From: Isoperla grammatica
Taxonomy: Eukaryota; Arthropoda; Insecta; Plecoptera; Perlodidae
Length of the DNA stretch: 64,000 nt
Direction: 5' to 3'
NCBI GenBank assembly: GCA_945910005.1
Contig: CAMDTW010000641.1
Span: 811,001-875,000, forward strand
Within the stretch, counting starts at the first letter, position 1. Each line of letters begins with the position of its first letter. The notes under the pieces are model-generated. The model was not told the DNA's origin. It ran no database searches and saw only the letters and a list, made by a program, of their open reading frames with translations. This document shows, one piece after another, positions 1 through 11,384 of the stretch. The translations under genes and the position numbers were made by a program.

Positions 1-1397
1 ATGAGGACAACGCATGTTTCCTTGCTTGTGACGGTGACTGTACTTGATAAACCCTGCGCTAAGTCAGTGACATAGAAGCCACTACATGCAAACTAACAGG
101 ACAACTCATGTTTCCTTGCTTGTAACGGTGACTGTACTTGATAAACCCTGCAAAAGTCAGTGACATAGAAGCCACTACATGCAACGTATCAGGACAACGC
201 ATGTTTCCTCGCTTGTGACGGTGACTGTACTTGATAAACCCTGCGCTAAGTCAGTGACATAGAAGCCACTTCATGCAACATAACAGGACAACGCATGTTT
301 TCTCTATTGTGACTGTGACTGTACTTGATAAACCCTGCGCTAAGTCAGTGACATAAAGCCAGTTCATGCAACATATCAGGACAACGCATGTTTCCTTGCT
401 TGTGACGGTGACTGTACTTGATAAACCCTGCGCTAAGTCAGTGACATAGAAGCCACTAAATGCAACGTATCAGAACAACGCATGTTTCCTTGCTTGTGAC
501 GGTGACTGTACTTTATAAACCCTGCGCTAAGTCAGTGACATAGAAGCCACTTTATGCAACGTATGAGGACAACGCATGTTTCCTTGCTTGTGACGGTGAC
601 TGGACTTGATAAACCCTGCGCTAAGTCAGTGACATAGAAGCCACTACATTCACCATATCAGGACAACGCATGTTTCCTTGCTTGTGACGGTCACTGTACT
701 TGATAAACCCTGCGCTATGTCAGTGACATGAAAGCCACTACATAGAACGTATGAGGACAACGCATGTTTCCTTGCTTGTGACGGTGACGTTACTTGATAA
801 ACCCTGCGCTAAGTCAGTGACATGTAAGCCACTACATGCAACGTATGAGGACAACTCATGTTTCCTTGCTTGTGACGGTGACTGTACTTGATAAACCCTG
901 CGCTAAGTCAGTGACATGACCGCCACTACATGCAACGTATCAGGACAACGCATGATTCCTTGCTTGTGACGGTGACGTTACTTGATAAACCCTGCGCTAA
1001 GTCAGGGACATGAAAGCCACTACATGCAACGTATCAGGACAACGCATGTTTCCTTGCTTGTGACGGTGACTGTACTTGATAAACCCTGCGCTTAGTCAGT
1101 GACATGAAAGCCACTACATGCAACGTATAAGGACAACGCATGTTTTCTTGCTTGTGACGGTGACTGTACTTGATAAACCCTGCGCTAAGTCAGTGACATG
1201 AAAGCCACTACATGCAACGTATCAGGACAACGCATGTTTTCTTGCTTGTGACGGTGACTGTACTTGATAAACCCTGCGCTAAGTCAGTGACATAGAAGCC
1301 ACTACATGCAACATATCAGGACAACGCATGTTGTCTTGCTTGTGACGGTCACTGTACTTAAAAACCCTGCGCTAAGTCAGTGACATGAAAGCCACTT
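1..1397 (+). repeat. HOR module U, copy 1
   Basis: Run of about 15 monomers marked in order by AACTAACAGG plus CTTGTAACGG (from 91), GTGACTGTGACTG (about 308), a short ACATAAAGCCAG monomer (about 351), CATTCACCATATC (about 649), CATGATTCC (951) and CTTAAAAACCC (1357). The same order recurs at offset +48,348 and, in whole or part, at +55,132, +59,581 and +62,935. Agreement with copy 2 stops near 1,398, where this copy has CTTCATGCAACATATC and copy 2 has CTACATGCAACGTATG. Confidence 0.85.
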
Positions 1398-1687
1398 CAT
1401 GCAACATATCAGGACAACGCATGTTTCCTTGCTTGTGACGGTGACTGTACTTGATAAACCCTGCGCTAAGTCAGTGACATGAAAGCCACTTCATGCAACA
1501 TATAAGAACAACGCATGTTTCCGCGCTTGAAGGTGACTGTACTTAAAAACCCTGCAAAAGTCAGTGACATAGAAGCCACTACATGCAATGTATGAGGACA
1601 ACGCATGTTTCCTCGCTTGTGACGGTGACTGTACTTGATAAACCCTGCGCTTAGTCAGTGACATGAAAGCCACTTCATGCAACATAT
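1398..1687 (+). repeat. Monomers joining U to the first P unit
   Basis: Three monomers between the end of recognisable U and the first P landmark. One has a shortened site 1 (CCGCGCTTGAAGG, near 1,520), and one has both CTTAAAAACC and GCAAAAGTC changes. I found no other copy of this exact order in the window. Confidence 0.6.
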
Positions 1688-3689
1688 GAGAACAACGAAT
1701 GTTTCCTCGCTTGTGAAGGTGACTGTACTTGATAAACCCTGCGCTAAGTCAGTGACATGAAAGCCACTTCATGCAACATATGAGGACAACTCATGTTTCC
1801 TCACTTGTGAAGGTGACTGTACTTAATAAACCCTGCGCTAAGTCAGTGACATAGAAGCCACTACATGCAACGTATGAGGACAACGCATGTTTCCTCGCTT
1901 GTGACGGTGACTGTTCTTGTTAACCCTGCGCTATGTCAGTGACATGAAAGCCACTACATGCAACATATCAGGACAACGCATGTTTCCTCGCTTGTGACGG
2001 TGACTGTACTTGATAAACCCTGCGCTAACTCAGTGACATAGAAGCCACTTCATGCAACATTGAGGACAACGCATGTTTCCTCTATTGTTACGGTGACTGT
2101 ACCTGATAAACCCTGCGCTATGTCAGTGACATGAAAGCCACTACATGCAACATATCAGGACAACGCATGTTTTCCCGCTTGTGACGGTGACTGTACTTTA
2201 TAAACCCTGCGCTTTGTCAGTGACATGAAAGCCACTACATGCAACATATCAGGACAACGCATGTTTCCTCGCTTGTGACGGTGACTGTACTTGATAAACC
2301 CTGCGCTAAGTCAGTGACATAGAAGCCACTACATGCAACATATCAGGACAACGCATGTTTCCTTGCTTGTGACGGTGACTGTACTTGATAAACCCTGCGA
2401 TAAGGCAGTGACATGAAAGCCACTACATGCAACGTATGAGGACAACGCATGTTTCCTTGCTTATGACGGTTTCTGTACTTGATAAACCTTGCGCTTAGTC
2501 AGTGACATAGAAGCCACTTCATGCAACGTATCAGGACAACGCATGTTTCCTTGCTTGTGACGGTGACTGTACTTGATAAACCTTTGACATAGAAGCCACT
2601 ACATGCAACGTATCAGGACAACGCCTGTTTCCTTGATTGTGACGGTGACTGTACTTGACAACCTTGCGCTAAGTCAGTGACATAGAAGCCACTACATGCA
2701 ACGTATGAGGACAACGTATGTTTCCTTGCTTGTGACGGTGACTGTACTTGATAAACCCTGCGCTAAGTCAGTGACATGAAAGCCATTACATGCAACGTAT
2801 GAGGACAACGCATGTTTCCTTGCTTGTGACGGTGACTGTACTTGATAAACCCTGCGCTAAGTCAGTGACATAGAAGCCACTACATGCAACATATCAGGAC
2901 AACGCATGTTTTCTCGCTTGTGACGGTGACTGTACTTGATAAACCCTGCGCTTAGTCAGTGACATAGAAGCCACTACATGCAACATATCAGGAAAACTCA
3001 TGTTTCCTCTATTGTGACGGTGACTGTACTTGATTAACCCGGCGCTAAGTCAGTGACATAGAAGCCACTACATGCAACGTATGAGGACAACGCATGTGTT
3101 CTTGCTTGTGACGGTGACTGTACTTGATAAACCCTGCAAAAGTCAGTGACATACAAGCCACTTGTGACGGTGACTGTACTTGATAAACCTTTGACATAGA
3201 AGCCACTACATGCAACGTATCAGGACAACGCATGTTTCCTTGATTGTGACGGTGACTGTACTTGATAAACCGTGCGCTAAGTCCGTGACATAGAAGCCAC
3301 TAAATGCAACGTATGAGGACAACGCATGTTTCCTTGCTTGTGACGGTGACTGTACTTGATAAACCCTGCAAAAGTCAGTGTTATAGAAGCCACCTCAAGC
3401 AACGTATCAGGACAACGCATGTTTCCACGCTTGTGACGGTGACTGTACTTGATAAACCCTGCGCTAAGTCAGTGACATGAAAGCCACTTCATGCAACATA
3501 TCAGGACAACGCATGTTTTCTCTATTGTGACGGTGACTGTACTTGATAAACCCTGCGCTAAGTCAGTGACATGAAAGCCAGTTCATGCAACATATCAGGA
3601 CAACGCATGTTTCCTTGCTTGTGACGGTGACTGTACTTGATAAACCCTGCGCTAAGTCAGTGACATAGAAGCCACTACATGCAACGTAT
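1688..3689 (+). repeat. HOR module P, copy 1 (2,002 bp)
   Basis: Begins at GAGAACAACGAATG followed by CTTGTGAAGG, and contains in order a CTTGTTAACCC monomer, CATTGAGGAC (2058), a TATTGTTACGG / GTACCTGAT monomer, TTTTCCCGC, GCGATAAGGCAG, ACGCCTGTTTCC, CTTGACAACC, and the first W-type cassette at 3,045-3,233. The starting landmark recurs at 3,690 (+2,002) and in altered form at 5,973 (+2,283). The array here is therefore a tandem HOR of about 21 monomers. Confidence 0.85.
3045..3233 (+). repeat. W-type cassette 1 with 45-bp mini-monomer
   Basis: Carries the GCAAAAGTC change, then two adjacent deletions: 37 bp across the unit boundary (GCCACT joined to TGTGACGG) and 12 bp later (AACCTT joined to TGACAT). 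The TGACAT landmarks at 3,147 and 3,192 are only 45 bp apart. This copy and the next have CATACAAGCC where all later cassettes have CATAGAAGCC, and here W lies inside P with no CCTAGG monomer after it. Confidence 0.85.
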
Positions 3690-4512
3690 GAGAACAACGA
3701 ATGTTTCCTCGCTTGTGAAGGTGACTGTACTTGATAAACCCTGCGCTAAGTCAGTGACATGAAAGCCACTTCATGCAACATATGAGGACAACTCATGTTT
3801 CCTCACTTGTGAAGGTGACTGTACTTAATAAACCCTGCGCTAAGTCAGTGACATAGAAGCCACTACATGCAACGTATGAGGACAACGCATGTTTCCTCGC
3901 TTGTGACGGTGACTGTTCTTGTTAACCCTGCGCTATGTCAGTGACATGAAAGCCACTACATGCAACATATCAGGACAACGCATGTTTCCTCGCTTGTGAC
4001 GGTGACTGTACTTGATAAACCCTGCGCTAAGTCAGTGACATAGAAGCCACTTCATGCAACATTGAGGACAACGCATGTTTCCTCTATTGTTACGGTGACT
4101 GTACCTGATAAACCCTGCGCTATGTCAGTGACATGAAAGCCACTACATGCAACATATCAGGACAACGCATGTTTTCCCGCTTGTGACGGTGACTGTACTT
4201 GATAAACCCTGCGCTAAGTCAGTGACATAGAAGCCACTAAATGCAACATATCAGGACAACGCATGTTTCCTTGCTTGTGACGGTGACTGTACTTGATAAA
4301 CCCTGCGATAAGGCAGTGACATGAAAGCCACTACATGCAACGTATGAGGACAACGCATGTTTCCTTGCTTATGACGGTGACTGTACTTGATAAACCTTGC
4401 GCTTAGTCAGTGACATAGAAGCCACTTCATGCAACGTATCAGGACAACGCATGTTTCCTTGCTTGTGACGGTGACTGTACTTGATAAACCTTTGACATAG
4501 AAGCCACTACAT

Positions 4513-4887
4513 GCAACGTATCAGGACAACGCCTGTTTCCTTGATTGTGACGGTGACTGTACTTGACAACCTTGCGCTAAGTCAGTGACATAGAAGCCAC
4601 TACATGCAACGTATGAGGACAACGTATGTTTCCTTGCTTGTGACGGTGACTGCACTTGATAAACCCTGCGCAAAGTCAGTGACATGAAAGCCATTACATG
4701 CAACGTATGAGGACAACGCATGTTTCCTTGCTTGTGACGGTGACTGTACTTGATAAACCCTGCGCTAAGTCAGTGACATAGAAGCCACTACATGCAACAT
4801 ATCAGGACAACGCATGTTTTCTCGCTTGTGACGGTGACTGTACTTGATAAACCCTGCGCTTAGTCAGTGACATAGAAGCCACTACAT
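4513..4887 (+). repeat. Four-monomer tandem duplication in P copy 2, first copy
   Basis: Marked by ACGCCTGTTTCC (GCCTG at 4,531), CTTGACAACC, a GGACAACGTATG monomer and AAGCCATTACATG. The same series starts again 375 bp downstream. P copies 1 and 3 have it once. Edges are approximate because flanking monomers are near-consensus. Confidence 0.75.
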
Positions 4888-5262
4888 GCAACGTATCAGG
4901 ACAACGCCTGTTTCCTTGATTGTGACGGTGACTGTACTTGACAACCTTGCGCTAAGTCAGTGACATAGAAGCCACTACATGCAACGTATGAGGACAACGT
5001 ATGTTTCCTTGCTTGTGACGGTGACTGTTCTTGATAAACCTTGCGCTAAGTCAGTGACATGAAAGCCATTACATGCAACGTATGAGGACAACGCATGTTT
5101 CCTTGCTTGTGACGGTGACTGTACTTGATAAACCCTGCGCTTAGTCAGTGACATAGAAGCCACTACATGCAACATATCAGGACAACGCATTTTTTCTCGC
5201 TTGTGACGGTGACTGTACTTGATAAACCCTGCGCTTAGTCAGTGACATAGAAGCCACTACAT
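4888..5262 (+). repeat. Four-monomer tandem duplication in P copy 2, second copy
   Basis: Repeats the preceding four monomers (GCCTG at 4,906). Private changes include GTGACTGTTCTTG and AACCTTGCG near 5,025-5,045, and ACGCATTTTTTC near 5,187. The copies have therefore diverged slightly since duplication. Confidence 0.75.
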
Positions 5263-5327
5263 GCAACATATCAGGAAAACTCATGTTTCCTCTATTGTGA
5301 CGGTGACTGTACTTGATTAACCCTGCG

Positions 5328-5516
5328 CTAAGTCAGTGACATAGAAGCCACTACATGCAACGTATGAGGACAACGCATGTGTTCTTGCTTGTGACGGTGA
5401 CTGTACTTGATAAACCCTGCAAAAGTCAGTGACATACAAGCCACTTGTGACGGTGACTGTACTTGATAAATCTTTGACATAGAAGCCACTACATGCAACG
5501 TATCAGGACAACGCAT
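5328..5516 (+). repeat. W-type cassette 2 with 45-bp mini-monomer
   Basis: Same two deletions as cassette 1, 2,283 bp downstream, with the CATACAAGCC change. It has the private change AAATCTTTGAC where others have AAACCTTTGAC. Its last part (from 5,475) is the first sequence shared with the 13.5-kb duplicate downstream. Confidence 0.85.
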
Positions 5517-5972
5517 GTTTCCTTGATTGTGACGGTGACTGTACTTGATAAACCGTGCGCTAAGTCCGTGACATAGAAGCCACTAAATGCAACGTATGAG
5601 GACAACGCATGTTTCCTTGCTTGTGACGGTGACTGTACTTGATAAACCCTGCAAAAGTCAGTGACATAGAAGCCACCTCAAGCAACGTATCAGGACAACG
5701 CATGTTTCCACGCTTGTGACGGTGACTGTACTTGATAAACCCTGCGCTAAGTCAGTGACATGAAAGCTACTTCATGCAACATATCAGGACAACGCATGTT
5801 TTCTCTATTGTGACGGTGACTGTACTTGATAAACCCTGCGCTAAGTCAGTGACATGAAAGCCAGTTCATGCAACATATCAGGACAACGCATGTTTCCTTG
5901 CTTGTGACGGTGACTGTACTTGATAAACCCTGCGCTAAGTCAGTGACATAGAAGCCACTACATGCAACGTAT

Positions 5973-7313
5973 GAGTACAACGAATGTATCCTCGCTTGTA
6001 AAGGTGACTGTACTTGATAAACCCTGCGCTAAGTCAGTGACATGAAAGCCACTTCATGCAACATATGAGGACAACTCATGTTTCCTCACTTGTGAAGGTG
6101 ACTGTACTTAATAAACCCTGCGCTAAGTCAGTGACATAGAAGCCACTACATGCAACGTATGAGGACAACGCATGTTTCCTCGCTTGTGACGGTGACTGTT
6201 CTTGTTAACCCTGCGCTATGTCAGTGACATGAAAGCCACTACATGCAACATATCAGGACAACGCATGTTTCCTCGCTTGTGACGGTGACTGTACTTGATA
6301 AACCCTGCGCTTAGTCAGTGACATAGAAGCCACTTCATGCAACATTGAGGACAACGCATGTTTCCTCTATTGTTACGGTGACTGTACCTGATAAACCCTG
6401 CGCTATGTCAGTGACATGAAAGCCACTACATGCAACATATCAGGACAACGCATGTTTCCTCGTTGTGACGGTGACTGTACTTGATAAACCCTGCGCTAAG
6501 TCAGTGACATAGAAGCCACTACATGCAACATATCAGGACAACGCATGTTTCCTTGCTTGTGACGGTGACTGTACTTGATAAACCCTGCGATAAGGCAGTG
6601 ACATGAAAGCCACTACATGCAACGTATGAGGACAACGCATGTTTCCTTGCTTATGACGGTGACTGTACTTGATAAACCTTGCGCTTAGTCAGTGACATAG
6701 AAGCCACTTCATGCAACGTATCAGGACAACGCATGTTTCCTTGCTTGTGACGGTGACTGTACTTGATAAACCTTTGACATAGAAGCCACTACATGCAACG
6801 TATCAGGACAACGCCTGTTTCCTTGATTGTGACGGTGACTGTACTTGACAACCTTGCGCTAAGTCAGTGACATAGAAGCCACTACATGCAACGTATGAGG
6901 ACAACGTATGTTTCCTTGCTTGTGACGGTGACTGTACTTGATAAACCCTGCGCTAAGTCAGTGACATGAAAGCCATTACATGCAACGTATGAGGACAACG
7001 CATGTTTCCTTGCTTGTGACGGTGACTGTACTTGATAAACCCTGCGCTAAGTCAGTGACATAGAAGCCACTACATGCAACATATCAGGACAACGCATGTT
7101 TTCTCGCTTGTGACGGTGATTGTACTTGATAAACCCTGCGCTTAGTCAGTGACATAGAAGCCACTACATGCAACATATCAGGAAAACTCATGTTTCCTCT
7201 ATTGTGACGGTGACTGTACTTGATTAACCCTGCGCTAAGTCAGTGACATAGAAGCCACTACATGCAACGTATGAGGACAACGCATGTGTTCTTGCTTGTG
7301 ACGGTGACTGTAC
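5973..7313 (+). repeat. HOR module P, copy 3 (truncated)
   Basis: Starts at GAGTACAACGAATG followed by CTTGTAAAGG, a derivative of the start of copies 1 and 2. It follows the P order through CATTGAGGAC (6,343), GCGATAAGGCAG, ACGCCTGTTTCC and CTTGACAACC to the GTGTTCTTGC monomer near 7,290. It then continues with TTGATTAACCC instead of entering a W cassette, which marks the switch from P to Y-type order. A 2-bp shorter CCTCGTTGTGAC monomer lies near 6,460. Confidence 0.85.
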
Positions 7314-8442
7314 TTGATTAACCCTGCGCTAAGTCAGTGACATAGAAGCCACTACATGCAACGTATGAGGACAACGCATGTTTCCTCGCTTGTGACGGTG
7401 ACTGTACTTGATAAACCCTGCGCTAAGTCAGTGACATAGAAGCCACTTCATGCAACATTGAGGACAACGCATGTTTCCTCTATTGTGACGGTGACTGTAC
7501 TTGATAAACCCTGCGCTATGTCAGTGACATGAAAGCTACTACATGCAACATATCAGGAAAACGCATGTTTTCCCGCTTGTGACGGTGACTGTACTTTATA
7601 AACCCTGCGCTATGTCAGTGACATGAAAGCAACTACATGCAACATATCAGGACAACGCATGTTTCCTCGCTTGTGACGGTGACTGTACTTGATAAACCCT
7701 GCGCTAAGTCAGTGACATAGAAGCCAGTACATGCAACATATCAGGACAACGCATGTTTCCTTGCTTGTGACGGTGACTGTACGTGATAAACCCTGCGCTA
7801 AGGCAGTGACATGAAAGCCACTACATGCAACGTATGAGGACAACGCATGTTTCCTTGCTTGTGACGGTGACTGTACTTGATAAACCTTGCGCTCAGTCAG
7901 TGACATAGAAGCCACTTCATGCAACGTATCAGGACAACGCATGTCTCCTTGCTTGTGACGGTGACTGTACTTGATAAACCTTTGAGATAGAAGCCACTAC
8001 ATGCAACGTATCAGGACAACGCATGTTTCCTTGATTGTGACGGTGACTGTACTTGACAACCTTGCGCTAAGTCAGTGACATAGAAGCCACTACATGCAAC
8101 GTATGAGGACAACGCATGTTTCCTTGCTTGTGACGGTGACTGTACTTGATAAACCCTGCGCTAAGTCAGTGACATGAAAGCCACTACATGCAACGTATGA
8201 GGACAACGCATGTTTCCTTGCTTGTGACGGTGACTGTACTTGATAAACCCTGCGCTAAGTCAGTGACATAGAAGCCACTACATGCAACATATCAGGACAA
8301 CGCATGTTTTATCGCTTGTTACGGTGACTGTACTTGATAAACCCTGCGCTAAGTCAGTGACATAGAAGCCACTACATGCAACATATCAGGACAACTCATG
8401 TTTCCTCTATTGTGACGGTGACTGTACTTGATTAACCCTGCG
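7314..8442 (+). repeat. Y-tail monomers leading into the first full W block
   Basis: About 12 monomers in the order that ends Y modules: CATTGAGGAC, TTTTCCCGC plus CTTTATAAACC, AAAGCAACTAC, GAAGCCAGTAC, CTAAGGCAG, CCTTTGAGATAG, CTTGACAACC, TTTTATCGCTTGTTACGG, and CCTCTATTG plus TTGATTAACC. It lacks the CCTAGG and CTTAAAAACC monomers that start a complete Y. The same truncated form is at 20,947-22,075, as expected from the macro-duplication. Confidence 0.8.
8106..8199 (+). repeat. Representative full-length 94-bp monomer
   Basis: A monomer close to consensus, used here as the coordinate frame (unit position 1 = A of AGGACAACGC). Visible parts are: GCATGT at 9-14; variable site 1 at about 17-24 (CCTTGCTT, CCTCGCTT, CCTCTATT, TTCTCGCT or CCTTGATT in different copies); GTGAC at 25-29, 31-35 and 64-68; GTAC at 37-40; the 9-bp dyad GTCAGTGAC at 60-68; variable site 2 just after it (CATAGAAG or CATGAAAG); ACATGC at 81-86; and variable site 3 across the unit boundary (CGTATGAGG, CATATCAGG, CGTATCAGG, CGTATAAGG, CATTGAGG). 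ACATGC and the next unit's GCATGT form a perfect 6-bp inverted repeat around variable site 3. Since 94 is not divisible by 3, reading frames rotate at every unit. Confidence 0.95.
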
Positions 8443-9513
8443 CTAAGTCAGTGACATAGAAGCCACTACATGCAACGTATGAGGACAACGCATGTTTCCT
8501 TGAAAGTGACGGTGACTGTACTTGATAAACCCTGCAAAAGTCAGTGACATAGAAGCCACTTGTGACGGTGACTGTACTTGATAAACCTTTGACATAGAAG
8601 CCACTACATGCAACTTATCAGAACAACGCATGTTTCCTTGATTGGGACGGTGACTGTACTTGATAAACCTTGCGCTAAGTCAGTGACATAGAAGCCACTA
8701 CATGCAATGTATGAGGACAACGCATGTTTCCTTGCTCGTGACGGTGACTGTACTTTATAAACCCTGCGCTTAGTCAGTGATATGAAAGCCACTACATGCA
8801 ACGTATGAGGACAACGCATGTTTTCTTGCTTGTGACGGTGACTGTACTTGATAAACCCTGCGCTAAGTCACTGACATAGAAGCCACTACATGCAACATAT
8901 CAGGACAACGCATGTTTTCTCGCTTGTGACGGTGACTGTACTTGATACACCCTGCGCTAAGTCAGTGACATAGAAGCCACTACATGCAACATATCAGGAC
9001 AACTCATGTTTCCTCTATTGTGACGGTGACTGTACTTGATTAACCCTGCGCTAAGTCAGTGACATAGAAGCCACTACATGCAACGTATGAGGACAACGCA
9101 TGTTTCCTTGCTTGTGACCGTGACTGTACTTGATAAACCCTGCAAAAGTCAGTGACATAGAAGCCACTACAAGCAACGTATCAGGACAACGCATGTTTCC
9201 TCGCTTGTGACGGTGATTGTACTTGATTAACCCTGCGCTAAGTCAGTGACATAAAAGCCACTACATGAAACGTATGAGGACATAGCATGTTTCCTTGCTT
9301 GTGACGTTGACTGTACTTGAGACACCCTGCGCTATGTCAGTGACATGAAAGCCACTACATGCAACATATCAGGACAACGCCTGTTTCCTCGCTTGTGACG
9401 GTGACTGTACATGATAAACCCTGCGCTAAGTCAGTGACATAGAAGCCACTACATGCAACATATCAGGACAACGCATGTTGTCTTGCTTGTGACGGTCACT
9501 GTACTTGATAAAC
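8443..9513 (+). repeat. W block 3 (1,071 bp to the CCTAGG site)
   Basis: Begins with the cassette containing the 37-bp deletion (join at 8,560/8,561) and the 12-bp deletion (near 8,588). It continues through AACTTATCAGAAC, GCTCGTGACGG, AGTGATATGAAAG, AAGTCACTGAC, GATACACCC, CTCTATTG, GCAAAAGTC, GGACATAGCATG and ACGCCTGTTTCC. A private change, TGAAAGTGACGG near 8,509, is absent from the duplicate at 22,076. Confidence 0.85.
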
Positions 9514-11384
9514 CCTAGGCTAAGTCAGTGACATGAAAGCCACTACATGCAACGTATGAGGACAACGCATGTTTCCTTGCTTGTGACGGTGACTGTACTT
9601 GATAAACCCTGCGCTAAGTCAGTGACATGAAAGCCACTACATGCAACGTATCAAAACAACGCATATTTCCTTGCTTGTGACGGTGACTGTACTTGATAAA
9701 ACCCTGCGCTAAGTCAGTGACATAGAAGCCACTACATGCAACGTATAAGGACAATGCATGTTTCCTTGCTTGTGACGGTGACTGTACTTGATAAACCCTG
9801 CGCTAAGTCAGTGACATGAAAGCCACTACATGCAACGTATGAGGACAACGCATGTTTCCTTGCTTGTGACGGTGACTGTACTTGATAAACCCTGCGCTTA
9901 GTCAGTGACATGAAAGCCACTACATGCAACGTATAAGGACAACGCATGTTTTCTTGCTTGTGACGGTGACTGTACTTGATAAACCCTGCGCTAAGTCAGT
10001 GACATGAAAGCCACTACATGCAACGTATCAGGACAACGCATGTTTTCTTGCTTGTGACGGTGACTGTACTTGATAAACCCTGCGCTAAGTCAGTGACATA
10101 GAAGCCACTACATGCAACATATCAGGACAACGCATGTTGTCTTGCTTGTGACGGTCACTGTACTTAAAAACCCTGCGCTAAGTCAGTGACATGAAAGCCA
10201 CTACATGCAACGTATGAGGACAACGCATGTTTCCTTGCTTGTGATGGTGACTGTACTTGTTAACCCTGCGCTAAGTCAGTGACATAGAAGCCATTACATG
10301 CAACATATCAGGACAACGCATGTTTCCTCGCTTGTGACGGTGACTGTACTTGATAAACCCTGCGCTAAGTCAGTGACATAGAAGCCACTTCATGCAACAT
10401 TGAGGACAACGCATGTTTCCTCTATTGTGACGGTGACTGTACTTGATAAACCCTGCGCTATGTCAGTGACATGAAAGCTACTACATGCAACATATCAGGA
10501 CAACGCATGTTTTCCCGCTTGTGACGGTGACTGTACTTTAAAAACCCTGCGCTATGTCAGTGACATGAAAGCAACTACATGCAACATATCAGGACAACGC
10601 ATGTTTCCTCGCTTGTGACGGTGACTGTACTTGATAAACCCTGCGCTAAGTCAGTGACATAGAAGCCAGTACATGCAACATATCAGGACAACGCATGTTT
10701 CCTTGCTTGTGACGGTGACTGTACTTGATAAACCCTGCGCTAAGGCAGTGACATGAAAGCCACTACATGCAACGTATGAGGACAACGCATGTTTCCTTGC
10801 TTGTGACGGTGACTGTACTTAATAAACCTTGCGCTAAGTCAGTGACATAGAAGCCACTTCATGCAACGTATCAGGACAACGCATGTTTCCTTGCTTGTGA
10901 CGGTGACTGTACTTGATAAACCTTTGAGATAGAAGCCACTACATGCAACGTATCAGGACAACGCATGTTTCCTTGATTTTGACGGTGACTGTACTTGACA
11001 ACCTTGCGCTAAGTCAGTGACATAGAAGCCACTACATGCAACGTATGAGGACAACGCATGTTTCCTTGCTTGTGACGGTGACTGTACTTGATAAACCCTG
11101 CGCTAAGTCAGTGACATGAAAGCCACTACATGCAACGTATGAGGACAACGCATGTTTCCTTGCTTGTGACGGTGACTGTACTTGATAAACCCTGCGCTAA
11201 GTCAGTGACATAGAAGCCACTAAATGCAACATATCAGGACAACGCATGTTTTATCGCTTGTTACGGTGACTGTACTTGATAAACCCTGCGCTAAGTCAGT
11301 GACATAGAAGCCACTACATGCAACATATCAGGACAACTCATGTTTCCTCTATTGTGACGGTGACTGTACTTGATTAACCCTGCG
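9514..11384 (+). repeat. Y module 1 (complete)
   Basis: Starts at the CCTAGG monomer (9,514), passes ATCAAAACAACGCATATTTCC and GGACAATGCATG (218 bp on), two TTTTCTTGC monomers, GTTGTCTTGC plus CTTAAAAACC, GTGATGGTGAC plus CTTGTTAACC, CATTGAGGAC, CCAGTACATG, CTAAGGCAG, CCTTTGAGATAG, CTTGACAACC and TTTTATCGC, and ends at the next W. The 1,653-bp second part has the same length in modules at 23,365, 33,990 and 42,413. Equivalent to 23,147-25,017 at offset +13,633. Confidence 0.85.

Larger units (their letters stand above)
3690..5972 (+). repeat. HOR module P, copy 2 (2,283 bp)
   Basis: Collinear with copy 1 at offset +2,002 from GAGAACAACGAATG through CATTGAGGAC (4,060). It then lacks one monomer near 4,200 and gains a four-monomer internal duplication, which together account for its 281 extra bases. 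It ends in a cassette like copy 1, except that CAGTGTTATAG at about 3,377 in this unit is CAGTGACATAG in the equivalent place near 5,660. Confidence 0.85.

Noticed and set aside
8443..8631. Mini-monomer as a remnant of an inserted element
   Set aside because: Every base aligns to the monomer with two clean deletions; no extra sequence or target-site duplication is present.
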